DNA from: Streptomyces bauhiniae
Lineage (GTDB): Bacteria > Actinomycetota > Actinomycetes > Streptomycetales > Streptomycetaceae
Length of the DNA: 64,000 nucleotides
Direction: 5' to 3'
NCBI RefSeq assembly: GCF_004784475.1
Contig: NZ_SRRT01000002.1
Coordinates: 186,001 to 250,000 of the forward strand
Shown here: positions 32,774-45,050 of the stretch, piece after piece
Position numbering within the stretch: position 1 is the first letter of the stretch
Layout of the letters: each line of letters starts with the position of its first letter
Position numbers and translations under genes: made by a program
Notes under the pieces: generated by a model
Database searches by the model: none
The model's input: the letters and a program-made list of their open reading frames with translations, nothing else
What the model was told of the DNA's origin: nothing

Positions 32774-32802
32774 AGTCTTGTCGCCTTTACAACTCCCGTC
32801 AA
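32774..32802 (-). promoter_or_regulatory. Promoter candidate for the LAETG surface-protein gene
   Basis: Read on the minus strand, TTGACG (32802-32797) and AAGACT (32779-32774) are 17 bp apart. The spacing and -35 are good and the -10 moderate. The predicted leader is about 105 nt and contains the 32706-32725 stem-loop. Confidence 0.5.
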
Positions 32803-32942
32803 TTTTCCACGAGTTGAGCATCATCACAGTTGCGCCGGAACCGAATACGCAGGTCAGCACGGACGGCAGATTTCGGTACGGGACCCGACATCCCCGAATT
32901 TGCACGGGTCGGCCCGGCCGGTCGGAGCGGGGCCGCATGCGG

Positions 32943-33851
32943 CTACTCCCCCGGCGCGAGGGTGGCCGCGAGCAGCCGTGCCGTCTCCTCGATCAGCGCC
33001 TCGTCCACGGGCGCGTCGGGCGTCGGCTTGGTGGACAGCACGGACAGCAGCAGCGGCGTGCCCTTGCCGGTCCAGGCCACGCCGAGGTCGTTGGCGGTGG
33101 CGTAGGAGCCGGTACCGGTCTTGTCCGCGAGGACCCAGTCCGACGGAAGCCCGGCGCCGAACCGCTTGCCGCTGGTGGTGTTGCCGCGCAGCCACCCGAC
33201 GAGCTGCTCCCGGTCGCCGCCGCTCAACGCCCGCCCCAGGGTGAGCAGTTCGAAGGTGCGGCCGAGGGCGCGCGGGGTGGTGGTGTCGCGCGGATCACCG
33301 GGTACGGCGGTGTTCAGGTCGGTCTCCCACCGGTCGAGCCGGCTCACCCGGTCGCCGAGGGAGCGGAAGAAGCGGGTGAGTCCGGCCGGGCCGCCGATCC
33401 GGCGGAGCATGAGGTTGCCCGCCGTGTTGTCGCTGTACTGGATGGCGGCCGCGCACACCTCGCCCAGCGCCATCCCGGTCTCCTGATGGGCCTTGGTCTG
33501 CTCGGAGTTGGCGAGGATGTCCGCCGGCGGGTAGTGGATCACCTCGCCGAGCGCGGCCCGGCCGCCGTGGTCGCGGAGGACCGCCGCGGCGGCGATGGCC
33601 TTGAACGTCGAGCACATGGCGAACGATTCGTCGGCGCGGTACGCCACCGTCGCACCGGTGCGCGTGTTGTGCGCGTACACACCGAGCCGCGCGCCGTACC
33701 GCTTCTCCAGCGCGGCCAGCTCGGGGCGCAGCACGGCCGGGCCGTTCGGGGCGGCGAAGGCGGGGGCGGCGGAGGTCGCGGCGGCAGCGGCGGTGAGGGC
33801 GGCGCCGGCGCGGAACAGGGTGCGTCGCGGGACGGGGGTGGCACGGGTCAT
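32943..33851 (-). CDS. blaL: Class A beta-lactamase
   Basis: This 302-aa enzyme is exported by a twin-arginine-type signal (PRRTLFRAGAALTAAA, cleavage near AFAA, residue 34). All class A motifs are intact: S81-T-F-K84, S140-D-N142, the omega-loop E176-x-x-L-N180 and K244-T-G246, so it should hydrolyse penicillins through an acyl-serine intermediate. AAGGAAA precedes the ATG. It is divergent from a LysR activator followed by a BlaB-like protein, the arrangement described for the inducible blaL of Streptomyces cacaoi. The 133-bp gap must carry the activator site. The symbol is assigned by this organisation and motif match. Confidence 0.92.
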   Translation of the reverse strand: MTRATPVPRRTLFRAGAALTAAAAATSAAPAFAAPNGPAVLRPELAALEKRYGARLGVYAHNTRTGATVAYRADESFAMCSTFKAIAAAAVLRDHGGRAALGEVIHYPPADILANSEQTKAHQETGMALGEVCAAAIQYSDNTAGNLMLRRIGGPAGLTRFFRSLGDRVSRLDRWETDLNTAVPGDPRDTTTPRALGRTFELLTLGRALSGGDREQLVGWLRGNTTSGKRFGAGLPSDWVLADKTGTGSYATANDLGVAWTGKGTPLLLSVLSTKPTPDAPVDEALIEETARLLAATLAPGE

Positions 33852-33984
33852 GTGCGGTTTCCTTCACGGGAGTTGGGCCGTCGGGCCAGTTGGATCACCG
33901 ACGGGTGACAGCGAAACAGCAGGACACCGCTCATGTCCAAGAGTGAACTTTGAACGCTCCATGACTTATTGATATGACTCCTGG
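33852..33984. promoter_or_regulatory. Divergent blaL/blaA control region
   Basis: This AT-richer 133-bp gap contains TCATG and CATGA (33932-33964) flanking an about 24-bp segment with two GAAC half-sites, and CCATGACTTATTGATATGACT close to the activator start. LysR proteins bind T-N11-A dyads in such gaps. Exactly which repeat is used cannot be decided by eye. Confidence 0.4.
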
Positions 33985-34848
33985 ATGGATCTGCTCGCGC
34001 ATCTGGCGGCGTTCACCGCAACGGCCGACGAGGTGAGCTTCTCGCGCGCCGCCGACCGGCTGGGGATCGCACAGCCGCTCCTCAGCCGCCGCATCAAGAC
34101 GCTGGAGGCGCACTTCGGCGGCCAGTTGTTCGATCGCTCCCGGCGCCAGGTCACCGTGACGGAGTTCGGCACCTCACTCCTCCCGTACGCACGCGACGTG
34201 CTGGAGCGCGCCGGCCGGCTGGACCAGGCCGCCCGCTCGGCCCGCGCCGCGCGGACACGGGTCGTGGGCGTGCCCGCGCACTGCGCGCCGGTGGCCCTGG
34301 CGGGCGTACTCCGCGCCGGTACGGAGCACGGCACTACGCTGGCGGTACGCGAACTCCCGCCGCTGCAAAGGCAGTCGGGCCTTGGTGACGGTTCGCTGAC
34401 CTACGCCCTGCTCCGCGTGGCCCCCGAACGGGCCGCACTCCGGGTCCCACTCGGCCTGGCCGCGGGGCGACAACTCGCCCGGCGCGCCCTCCACCTGGAG
34501 GACCTCCGTCCGCCCCGAGGGGTGGCCGGGCTGCCGATCCTGACCCTGGAGGAGGACGAAGTGCCGTACGCGCAGGACCGGTTGGCGCGGGCAGCCGCCC
34601 GAGCCGGGCTGCCGGAGACCCTCGTACGGCCGGCCGGTCCGGCCGCCGCCGCGCTGGCCGACACGCTGGCCGGGCGGGCGCGGCTGCTGTGCGCGGAGCC
34701 CTTCGCCCGGCAGCACGGCGCGAGCTGGACCCCGCTGGCCGACACCTCCCTGCACCGGGGGTACGAGATGGGCGCGAGCGAGTCCCACGGGGAGTCGGGC
34801 GAGGTACCTCAGTGGCTGGCGGAGTCCCTGGCGGAGGTGACGGGATGA
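33985..34848 (+). CDS. blaA: LysR-family activator of beta-lactamase (BlaA-like)
   Basis: The 287-aa protein has the LysR winged HTH (EVSFSRAADRLGIAQPLLSRRIKTLEAHFGGQLFDRS, residues 17-52) and an effector-binding domain in the rest. It is divergent from blaL, and its TGA overlaps the ATG of the blaB-like gene (34845-34848). In S. cacaoi, BlaA is the transcriptional activator of blaL and of itself, and needs BlaB for beta-lactam induction. The same order and spacing occur here. The effector domain is shorter and more Arg/Ala-rich than in classical AmpR, and no link to muropeptide recycling genes is seen. Confidence 0.87.
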   Translation: MDLLAHLAAFTATADEVSFSRAADRLGIAQPLLSRRIKTLEAHFGGQLFDRSRRQVTVTEFGTSLLPYARDVLERAGRLDQAARSARAARTRVVGVPAHCAPVALAGVLRAGTEHGTTLAVRELPPLQRQSGLGDGSLTYALLRVAPERAALRVPLGLAAGRQLARRALHLEDLRPPRGVAGLPILTLEEDEVPYAQDRLARAAARAGLPETLVRPAGPAAAALADTLAGRARLLCAEPFARQHGASWTPLADTSLHRGYEMGASESHGESGEVPQWLAESLAEVTG

Positions 34849-35732
34849 GCACCGAGGTGGCGGACGGCATCGCCCGCGAGTGGGACGCGCTCGGCATCCG
34901 GGGCTCATTCCTGGCCCGGAACATCGACACCGGCGAGGAGCTGGGCTTCGCCGAAGACGTACCGGTGCCCCTCGCCTCCGTGGTGAAGGTCCCGCTGGCC
35001 CTGGTCGTGCTGGACCGGATCACGGCCGGGGCACTCGACCCCGCCCGGCCCGTGACCTACGTACCCTCCGCCGGGAGCGCCGGTCCGACCGGGCTCGCGG
35101 CATTCCGCCATCCGGCGACGCTGGCCGTCGGCGACCTGCTGCTGATGATGCTCTCGGTGAGCGACAACGCCGCCGCCGACCTCCTCCTCGACCTGGTCCC
35201 GGTACCGGAGGTGGACAAGTGGCTGCGCTCCTGGGACTGCCCCGGCCTGCGGGTACGGCACCGGCTGCACCACATGTACGCCTGCGCGGCCGGCGTCTCC
35301 GGCAACGACTTCTCGCTCGCCCTGGAGCTGGCCGTACGCGACGAGCGCACCGGCCGGCACACCATCGAGACGCTGGACCCGGCGCACGCCAGCACCGGGA
35401 CGGCCGGGGCGCTGGTCTCCCTGCTGGAGCGGGTGTGGCGCGACGAGATCTCCGACCCGGCGGCGACGGCCGAACTGCGCCGGCTCATGGGCCTGCAGGT
35501 CTTCGCCCACCGGATGGTGAGCGAGCTGCGCGCGGACTCACTGCGGTTCAGCGGGAAGACGGGGTCGTTCCTGCATCTGCGGCACGAGATCGGGGTGGTG
35601 GAGGCGGACTCCGGCGACCGGGTTGCGCTGGCGGCGCTGACCCGCGCGGACCGCAGGGCGTCCCTGGCGCCGGACATCGACCTGGCGATCGGGGTCGCCG
35701 CCCGGCGCGCGTTCGAGGCGCTGCGGAAGTGA
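34845..35732 (+). CDS. blaB: BlaB-like serine-hydrolase homologue, beta-lactamase regulator
   Basis: This 295-aa protein has no signal peptide but keeps the active-serine beta-lactamase motifs S45-V-V-K48, S106-D-N108 and K238-T-G240. It is the cytoplasmic, beta-lactamase-like BlaB of the S. cacaoi bla system, which is required for induction although not itself a penicillinase. It is translationally coupled to the LysR gene. It lacks the omega-loop E-x-x-L-N, so deacylation would be slow, consistent with a sensor that senses beta-lactams or muropeptides rather than destroying them. It converges with a membrane-protein gene after nine bases. Confidence 0.85.
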   Translation: MSTEVADGIAREWDALGIRGSFLARNIDTGEELGFAEDVPVPLASVVKVPLALVVLDRITAGALDPARPVTYVPSAGSAGPTGLAAFRHPATLAVGDLLLMMLSVSDNAAADLLLDLVPVPEVDKWLRSWDCPGLRVRHRLHHMYACAAGVSGNDFSLALELAVRDERTGRHTIETLDPAHASTGTAGALVSLLERVWRDEISDPAATAELRRLMGLQVFAHRMVSELRADSLRFSGKTGSFLHLRHEIGVVEADSGDRVALAALTRADRRASLAPDIDLAIGVAARRAFEALRK

Positions 35733-35741
35733 GGCCGGGCG

Positions 35742-36344
35742 TCAGCCTCTGCCGCCGCTGAGCCGCCTCCACTCGGGGCCGACGCGGCTCCACTCCTCGT
35801 CCCACTCCGCGAGCCGGCGCCGGACGAGCGTGCCGCACACCAGGCGTCCGCCGGCCCAGACGGCCGTGCCGGTGATCTGGGCGACGAGGACGCCGGTGAG
35901 CACGGTCTGAAGCAGGGACTCGGCCATGGAGGCGGGCGGCGGCACGGTGCGTCCGGTGCCGTCGGTCCACAGGTCGACGGTGGTGCCGGCCGGGGTGCCG
36001 GGGCTCACCTTGGCCTTGTCGGTGTGCACCGCGCCCTTGCCGTCGGTCCAGCGGACCTTGGCCCACACCCGGTCGTCGTCGTAGCCGCCGCGCGAGGGCG
36101 CGGTCTTCGGCGCCGGACCGGTGAGGACCGCGCGGACCTCATGTACCTGGTCGCGGCGCTCGGCGAGCGCGGAGTCCACGGAACTCGCGGCCGCCCAGCC
36201 CGCGAGGGCACCGCCCAGTACGACGAAGATCCAGGTGAGGAGCACGACCCACGCCTCGACGAGGTCGCCGTGTCTGCGCAGCGGATTGCGCCGCCAGCGC
36301 CAGAGTCGTATCGGGGTGATCGTTTCCGGAGGTGTCCGAGTCAT
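35742..36344 (-). CDS. Rv1733c-family two-helix membrane protein
   Basis: The 200-aa product starts at ATG 36344 (MTRTPPETITPIRLW) with GGAGG nine bases upstream. The N-terminal WRWRRNPLRRHGDLVEAWVVL leads into TM1 (about residues 33-55) with an extracytoplasmic domain of about 90 residues (VWAKVRWTDGKGAVHTDKAKV, GTTVDLWTDGTGRTV) and TM2 (about 150-172). This fits the actinobacterial Rv1733c family, known in mycobacteria from the dormancy regulon but of unknown function. It sits between blaB (convergent) and katG, with the katG terminator separating it from upstream transcription. Confidence 0.85.
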   Translation of the reverse strand: MTRTPPETITPIRLWRWRRNPLRRHGDLVEAWVVLLTWIFVVLGGALAGWAAASSVDSALAERRDQVHEVRAVLTGPAPKTAPSRGGYDDDRVWAKVRWTDGKGAVHTDKAKVSPGTPAGTTVDLWTDGTGRTVPPPASMAESLLQTVLTGVLVAQITGTAVWAGGRLVCGTLVRRRLAEWDEEWSRVGPEWRRLSGGRG

Positions 36345-36462
36345 CGGCAGCCGCCTCCTCTCGCCTGCCCACACCACCATCGTGCACCTGACCCGGCGCG
36401 CCCGCAGTACGGACGGCCGGGGCGGAAGAACCGCAGGCGGGAGGGGGTACAACAGACAGGGA

Positions 36463-36494
36463 GGCGCCCCCGAACCAACCGGTTCGGGGGCGCC
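36463..36494 (-). terminator. katG terminator
   Basis: GGCGCCCCCGAACC (36463-36476) and GGTTCGGGGGCGCC (36481-36494) make a perfect 14-bp stem with an AACC loop, starting 17 bp past the katG stop. Confidence 0.85.
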
Positions 36495-36511
36495 CCCGCG
36501 GGTGCTGCGAC

Positions 36512-41266
<4,755 letters not shown>

Positions 41267-41279
41267 CTAGGCGCGGCCC

Positions 41280-41304
41280 GCGGAGCCCGCCTTCCGGGCT
41301 CCGC
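41280..41304 (-). terminator. Terminator of the secreted beta-helix gene
   Basis: GCGGAGCCCG (41280-41289) and CGGGCTCCGC (41295-41304) with a five-base loop begin 8 bp past the stop of the minus-strand gene. Confidence 0.75.
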
Positions 41305-41312
41305 GCTCCCCG

Positions 41313-43469
41313 CTACGGGAACTGCGTGATCTTGGACGGGACGGTGTCCGACCCCGAAGTGGGGGCCCCGGTGTTGTTGACGACGTGGGCGTACTGGCCC
41401 TTGCCGCCGAGCGAGATCACCTGGATGTCGTGCAGCTTGACCCCGGAGTTCACCGGGACCTGGAAGCCGTGCGCCTGGACGATCGAGGAGTCCGTGGTGA
41501 AGTTGCAGTAGCTGCCCAGACCCCATGCCTCGTGCGAGGTGACCGAGTCGGCGACCTTGTAGGCCGCGTAGCCGACGATGCCGTCATGGGTGATGGCGGC
41601 GGAGTTGGGCACGTCGTACGCCTTCTCGTTCTGGAAGAAGATCGTGCGCCCGCGCTGGCCGGCCCAGTACACGTCGTACTTGTTGTAGTGCTCGACGAAC
41701 AGGCCGGTGGCCAGGACGTCGTTGCCGTTCACGCGCAGGCCGTAGTCGGCGCGGTTGGTGTCCCAGCCGACGCCGCTGCCGTGGTCGGCGCGCCAGAGCC
41801 AGGTGTGGTCGATGATCACGTTGTTGCTGTTGACCACGACCGAGTTGGTGGCGAGGCCGGGTCCGGCACCGCCGATGCGCACGAACACGTCCTGCATGGT
41901 GGTGGGGTTGGCCGAGTGGTCGGCGGTGGAGCCGGCCGGGCCGATCCGCAGCAGGGTGTCGGAGTTGGCGCTGCCCGCGTCGATGAGGAAGCCGGCGAGC
42001 TTCACGCCGTCCACGTCGGCCACGTGCATGGCGTCCACGCCGCCGTCCGGGACGATGGTGGCGAGACCCAGGCCGAGCACCACGGTGTTGGCGCGGGTGA
42101 CCTCGATGGCCCGGTCCAGGTGGTAGACGCCCGGGGTGAACAAGAGGTTGAGCCCCTGGGCGAGCGCCTGGTTGATAGTGGCCGCGGTTGCGCCGGGCTT
42201 GACCACGTAGAACTGGTCGAGCGGCAGCGAGGAGCCGGCGTTGGCCGGCCAGGACACGCCCCGCGCGTTGGTGCGCTTGGCCGGGACGAAGACCTTGTAC
42301 GTGGAGCCGTCGAGGTAGAGGAACGGCTTCTCACGCGAGACCGGGGTGTTGTCCAGCGTGGTGTACGGGCCGCTGTCGAAGTTGGTCGCGGGCGCGCCCT
42401 GCACCCCGCTGAAGACCATGTTCCAGACGCCGTTGGTCCAGCCGCCGACCGAGCTGTCGCGGGTGTACCACTGCTGCTGGGAGTACGGTCCCACCGTGCC
42501 GTCGATCTTCGAGTCGGCGATGTAGCCGCCGGAGGCCCAGCCGTAGCCGTTGGGCGCGAGGTTGAGCCCGCCCTGGACGTGGATACGGCGGAACGGCGCG
42601 GCCTGGGCGACGGCCCAGCGGTCGGTGCCGTTGACCGGGCGGATGGCGAGGTTCTCCGCCGAACGCCAGAAGTTCTGCGTGGCGTTGCCGTTGAACCAGC
42701 CCGCGTCGACGGTGATGTCACCGTTGATCTGTACGTCGTCGGGGTTGAGCCCGAGGCCGGAGACCGAGGTGTAGAAGCCGAGCTGGGCGTTGATGTTGCT
42801 GTACGTGCCCGGCTTCATCAGGAACTGGTAGCGGGCGGAGCCGAACTGGTTCGACTCCTGACTGGCGAAGACACTGTCGAACTTCTGCTGGAGGTTCGGC
42901 GTGCTCGGGTCGACGACGATCACGTTCGGGCCGAGGTCACCGCCGCCCTGCACCGGCGGGACACCGGTGGTGCCGGTGTGCACGGCCATCTCCCACAGCG
43001 AGTAGCCGTAAGTCGTGGCGCGGGCCGTCCCGTTGATGCGGACGTAGCGGCCGGAGCCGCTCACCGCGTACGAGCTGGTACCGCCGGTTCCGCCGGTGAC
43101 GGTCTTGAGCGTGGTCCAGTTCGTGCCGTCGGTCGAGCTCTGGAGCTGGAAGTCCTTGCCGTAGGCGGCTTCCCAGTTCAGGTCGATGCCGCACAGGTCC
43201 TGCACCGAGCCGAGGTCGACGCGGAGCCACTGCGGGTCGGCGAACGCGCTGGACCAGCGGGTGCCCGTGTCGCCGTCGAAGGCGGCGGAGGCCGGGGTGC
43301 CCGCGCTCTCGGTGGACGAGGCGGTGGCGGGCTTGCCCTGCGCGGCGTTGGCGGTGTTGCAGCCGGCCTGGGCGGCGTCCGTCGCGGCGACGGCCGGGGG
43401 TTGGAGGGTGGGCAGGGCGAGCAGCGCTGCCGTGGCGGCGAGCGCTGTCCCCAGGGATCTCAGTCTCAT
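41313..43469 (-). CDS. Secreted discoidin (F5/8 type C) plus beta-helix protein, putative polysaccharidase
   Basis: The 718-aa product has a signal peptide (residues 1-28). Next is a discoidin/CBM32-like carbohydrate-binding domain (about 35-165: GKPATASSTES, WSSAFADPQWLRVDLGS, RYVRINGTA), then a long right-handed beta-helix-type region with many N/D/G turns (GPNVIVVDPSTPN, LFTPGVYHLDRAIEVTRANTVVLGLG, NVIIDHTWLWRADHGSG). The last pattern recalls pectate-lyase/GH-type beta-helix enzymes, but no catalytic set can be fixed, so the substrate is unknown. I considered GH55 and pectate lyase and can confirm neither. It sits in a cluster of secreted hydrolases and has three terminator-type hairpins downstream. 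Confidence 0.8.
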   Translation of the reverse strand: MRLRSLGTALAATAALLALPTLQPPAVAATDAAQAGCNTANAAQGKPATASSTESAGTPASAAFDGDTGTRWSSAFADPQWLRVDLGSVQDLCGIDLNWEAAYGKDFQLQSSTDGTNWTTLKTVTGGTGGTSSYAVSGSGRYVRINGTARATTYGYSLWEMAVHTGTTGVPPVQGGGDLGPNVIVVDPSTPNLQQKFDSVFASQESNQFGSARYQFLMKPGTYSNINAQLGFYTSVSGLGLNPDDVQINGDITVDAGWFNGNATQNFWRSAENLAIRPVNGTDRWAVAQAAPFRRIHVQGGLNLAPNGYGWASGGYIADSKIDGTVGPYSQQQWYTRDSSVGGWTNGVWNMVFSGVQGAPATNFDSGPYTTLDNTPVSREKPFLYLDGSTYKVFVPAKRTNARGVSWPANAGSSLPLDQFYVVKPGATAATINQALAQGLNLLFTPGVYHLDRAIEVTRANTVVLGLGLATIVPDGGVDAMHVADVDGVKLAGFLIDAGSANSDTLLRIGPAGSTADHSANPTTMQDVFVRIGGAGPGLATNSVVVNSNNVIIDHTWLWRADHGSGVGWDTNRADYGLRVNGNDVLATGLFVEHYNKYDVYWAGQRGRTIFFQNEKAYDVPNSAAITHDGIVGYAAYKVADSVTSHEAWGLGSYCNFTTDSSIVQAHGFQVPVNSGVKLHDIQVISLGGKGQYAHVVNNTGAPTSGSDTVPSKITQFP

Positions 43470-43499
43470 TGCGGCTCCCTGCGACTTCGGGACCGGGGA

Positions 43500-43545
43500 G
43501 ACCGGCCCCTGCTTAGTTCATGTTTTGATTTAAGGGATGAACCAA
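43500..43545 (-). promoter_or_regulatory. AT-rich promoter region of the beta-helix gene
   Basis: The arms GTTCAT and ATGAAC, 15 bp apart, lie within 43517-43543 in an otherwise GC-rich gap. AT-rich islands of this type before streptomycete hydrolase genes usually hold promoter and operator. I could not fix a unique -35/-10 pair. Confidence 0.35.
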
Positions 43546-43670
43546 CGCGGCGCAAGCCTTCGGAAGCCAAATCCTTCGCGCACAAGGGCGTTCACACCCA
43601 GCGGCCGTTCACACCGGGGCGGGACTGTCCGGACCATGTGCTTTGGTCCCGGCAGCCCCGCCCGGTGAGG

Positions 43671-44762
43671 TCAGCGGCCCGGCCGCCCCTGGGTGCGTAG
43701 TTGACCGACCGTCTTCAGCAACCGATCGGCAGGCGCCAGCAGTTGGGGATGGCCCAGCACGGTGTTGCGCAGTCCGCGCACCGGCCGGCGCCACACCCGC
43801 TGGGCCACGGAGACGGGGTGCGGACGGGACGCGAAGCCCTCGCCGACCCGGAGTTCGCGGGTCTTGAGCCAGTCCTTGTACTCCTTGTCGCCCCGCCCGA
43901 GGTCCACCAGGGTGACCCCGCTGCGGGCGGCGCCCTCGGCCGTGCGCAGGTGCATCATCAACCCCGGTGAGTAGTAGTGCAGTTCGGGGTCGTAGGCGGT
44001 GAACCAGGCGGCCAGGACGGTGCTGGAACGGGGTCCGAAATGGGCGGCGACCGGGCGGTCACCCGCGTACAGCACGGAGAGCACGCCGGTGAAGTGCTCC
44101 TCGCGGACGTGGAAGAGGTGCTCCACCAGGTCCACGATCCAGCGGCGGGAGAAGCGGTCCATCCGGCCGGTGCGGCGGTACTGGGCCGACTTCCAGCGCA
44201 TGAGGGTGTCCAGCACCCGCGGGTCCCGCTCGTCGAAGACGAACCGCACCTCGCCGATGTCCCGGCCGAGCCGGCGTTCCTTCTTCAGGGTCGCCTTGGC
44301 GAGACCGGGGTAGGTGGCGCGCAGCCACTCCGCATACGTGCCGTCGCCGGGCTTCACGTCGATGACCGGTGAGGCGAAGGTGCCGGTGAGATGCGGGGCG
44401 AACGGCCGCTGCTCCTGCACCAGATGGTCGAACTCGAAGATGCTGAGCCCGCAGGCGCGCAGCAGTTCGGCCGCGTCCCAGGTGACACCGGGCCGGTGCA
44501 CGAGCGCCTGGCAGTCGGAGAGCCCGAGCCCGATGGCCCGTCCGGTGCCGAGCGGCCCCCGCTCGTACGGGAGGAAGCCGACCGGCTCACCTCCCTCGCG
44601 CAGCACCGCGATGCGGACGCCGCCGCGATGGCGGCCGACTCCGATGGCGAACTCCGGTGCGAGGAAGGGGTTGGCGTACTCGGGTGACTCGTCCATCGCC
44701 CGGTGCCAGGCCCCGCGCAGCGCGGAGGTCAGTTCGCCGGGTCTGTGAATGGTGATCTCCAC
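43671..44762 (-). CDS. CelD/BcsL-type GNAT (FemAB-like) acyltransferase
   Basis: This 363-aa cytoplasmic protein starts MEITIHRPGELTSALRGAWHRAM. The pattern NPFLAPEFAIGVGRHRGGVRIAVLREGGEPVGFLPYERG, with DCQALVHRPG, then KKERRLGRDIGEVRF and SVLYAGDRPVAAHFGPRSSTVLAAWFTAYDPEL, matches the COG5653 family. This is a double-GNAT fold related to FemAB and to the acetyltransferases of cellulose gene clusters. It ends with LVDLGRGDKEYKDWLKTRE, the conserved family signature. Acceptors are usually sugars or peptides of envelope polymers. The gene is alone, upstream of the beta-helix gene on the same strand, with 200 bp between. Confidence 0.82.
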   Translation of the reverse strand: MEITIHRPGELTSALRGAWHRAMDESPEYANPFLAPEFAIGVGRHRGGVRIAVLREGGEPVGFLPYERGPLGTGRAIGLGLSDCQALVHRPGVTWDAAELLRACGLSIFEFDHLVQEQRPFAPHLTGTFASPVIDVKPGDGTYAEWLRATYPGLAKATLKKERRLGRDIGEVRFVFDERDPRVLDTLMRWKSAQYRRTGRMDRFSRRWIVDLVEHLFHVREEHFTGVLSVLYAGDRPVAAHFGPRSSTVLAAWFTAYDPELHYYSPGLMMHLRTAEGAARSGVTLVDLGRGDKEYKDWLKTRELRVGEGFASRPHPVSVAQRVWRRPVRGLRNTVLGHPQLLAPADRLLKTVGQLRTQGRPGR

Positions 44763-44952
44763 CGTGGTTCGCCCCGCCCTTCATGTGATCGCTCCCCCTC
44801 GCGCACCGCCGCTCAAACGTGGCGAAACAGTACGCACAGCGTCAAGGGTGCCTCAGAGGGCGGACGGTCCGCCACGGTTCCGCAGAGATCGACGGGTTCG
44901 GCAAGTGCCGTGCACAGGAGGGGCGTTCACTTACCGCCGGGTAAAGAGACGG

Positions 44953-44990
44953 TTTGGTCCAGTCCAAAGACGCGTATTGGACTAGACCAA
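44953..44990. promoter_or_regulatory. Tandem DasR-type (dre) operators of the chitinase gene
   Basis: TTTGGTCCAGTCCAAA (44953-44968) and TTGGACTAGACCAA (44977-44990) are imperfect palindromes 23 bp apart, centre to centre. Both match the DasR-responsive element pattern TGGTCTAGACCA, also known as the direct repeat of streptomycete chitinase promoters. They lie 60-100 bp before the chitinase start, so the gene should be repressed by DasR and induced by chito-oligosaccharides or GlcN-6-P. Confidence 0.8.
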
Positions 44991-45050
44991 GTCGGGCTCC
45001 GTCCACGACGCTGGCCTTCCCCCTCCCCCACCCCCCTCTGGAGGCTCGTA

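Noticed and set aside
32896..32930. GACCCG/CGGGTC dyad downstream of the beta-lactamase as a terminator
   Set aside because: Arms are only six bases with a long loop, too weak to call next to the strong hairpins elsewhere in the window.
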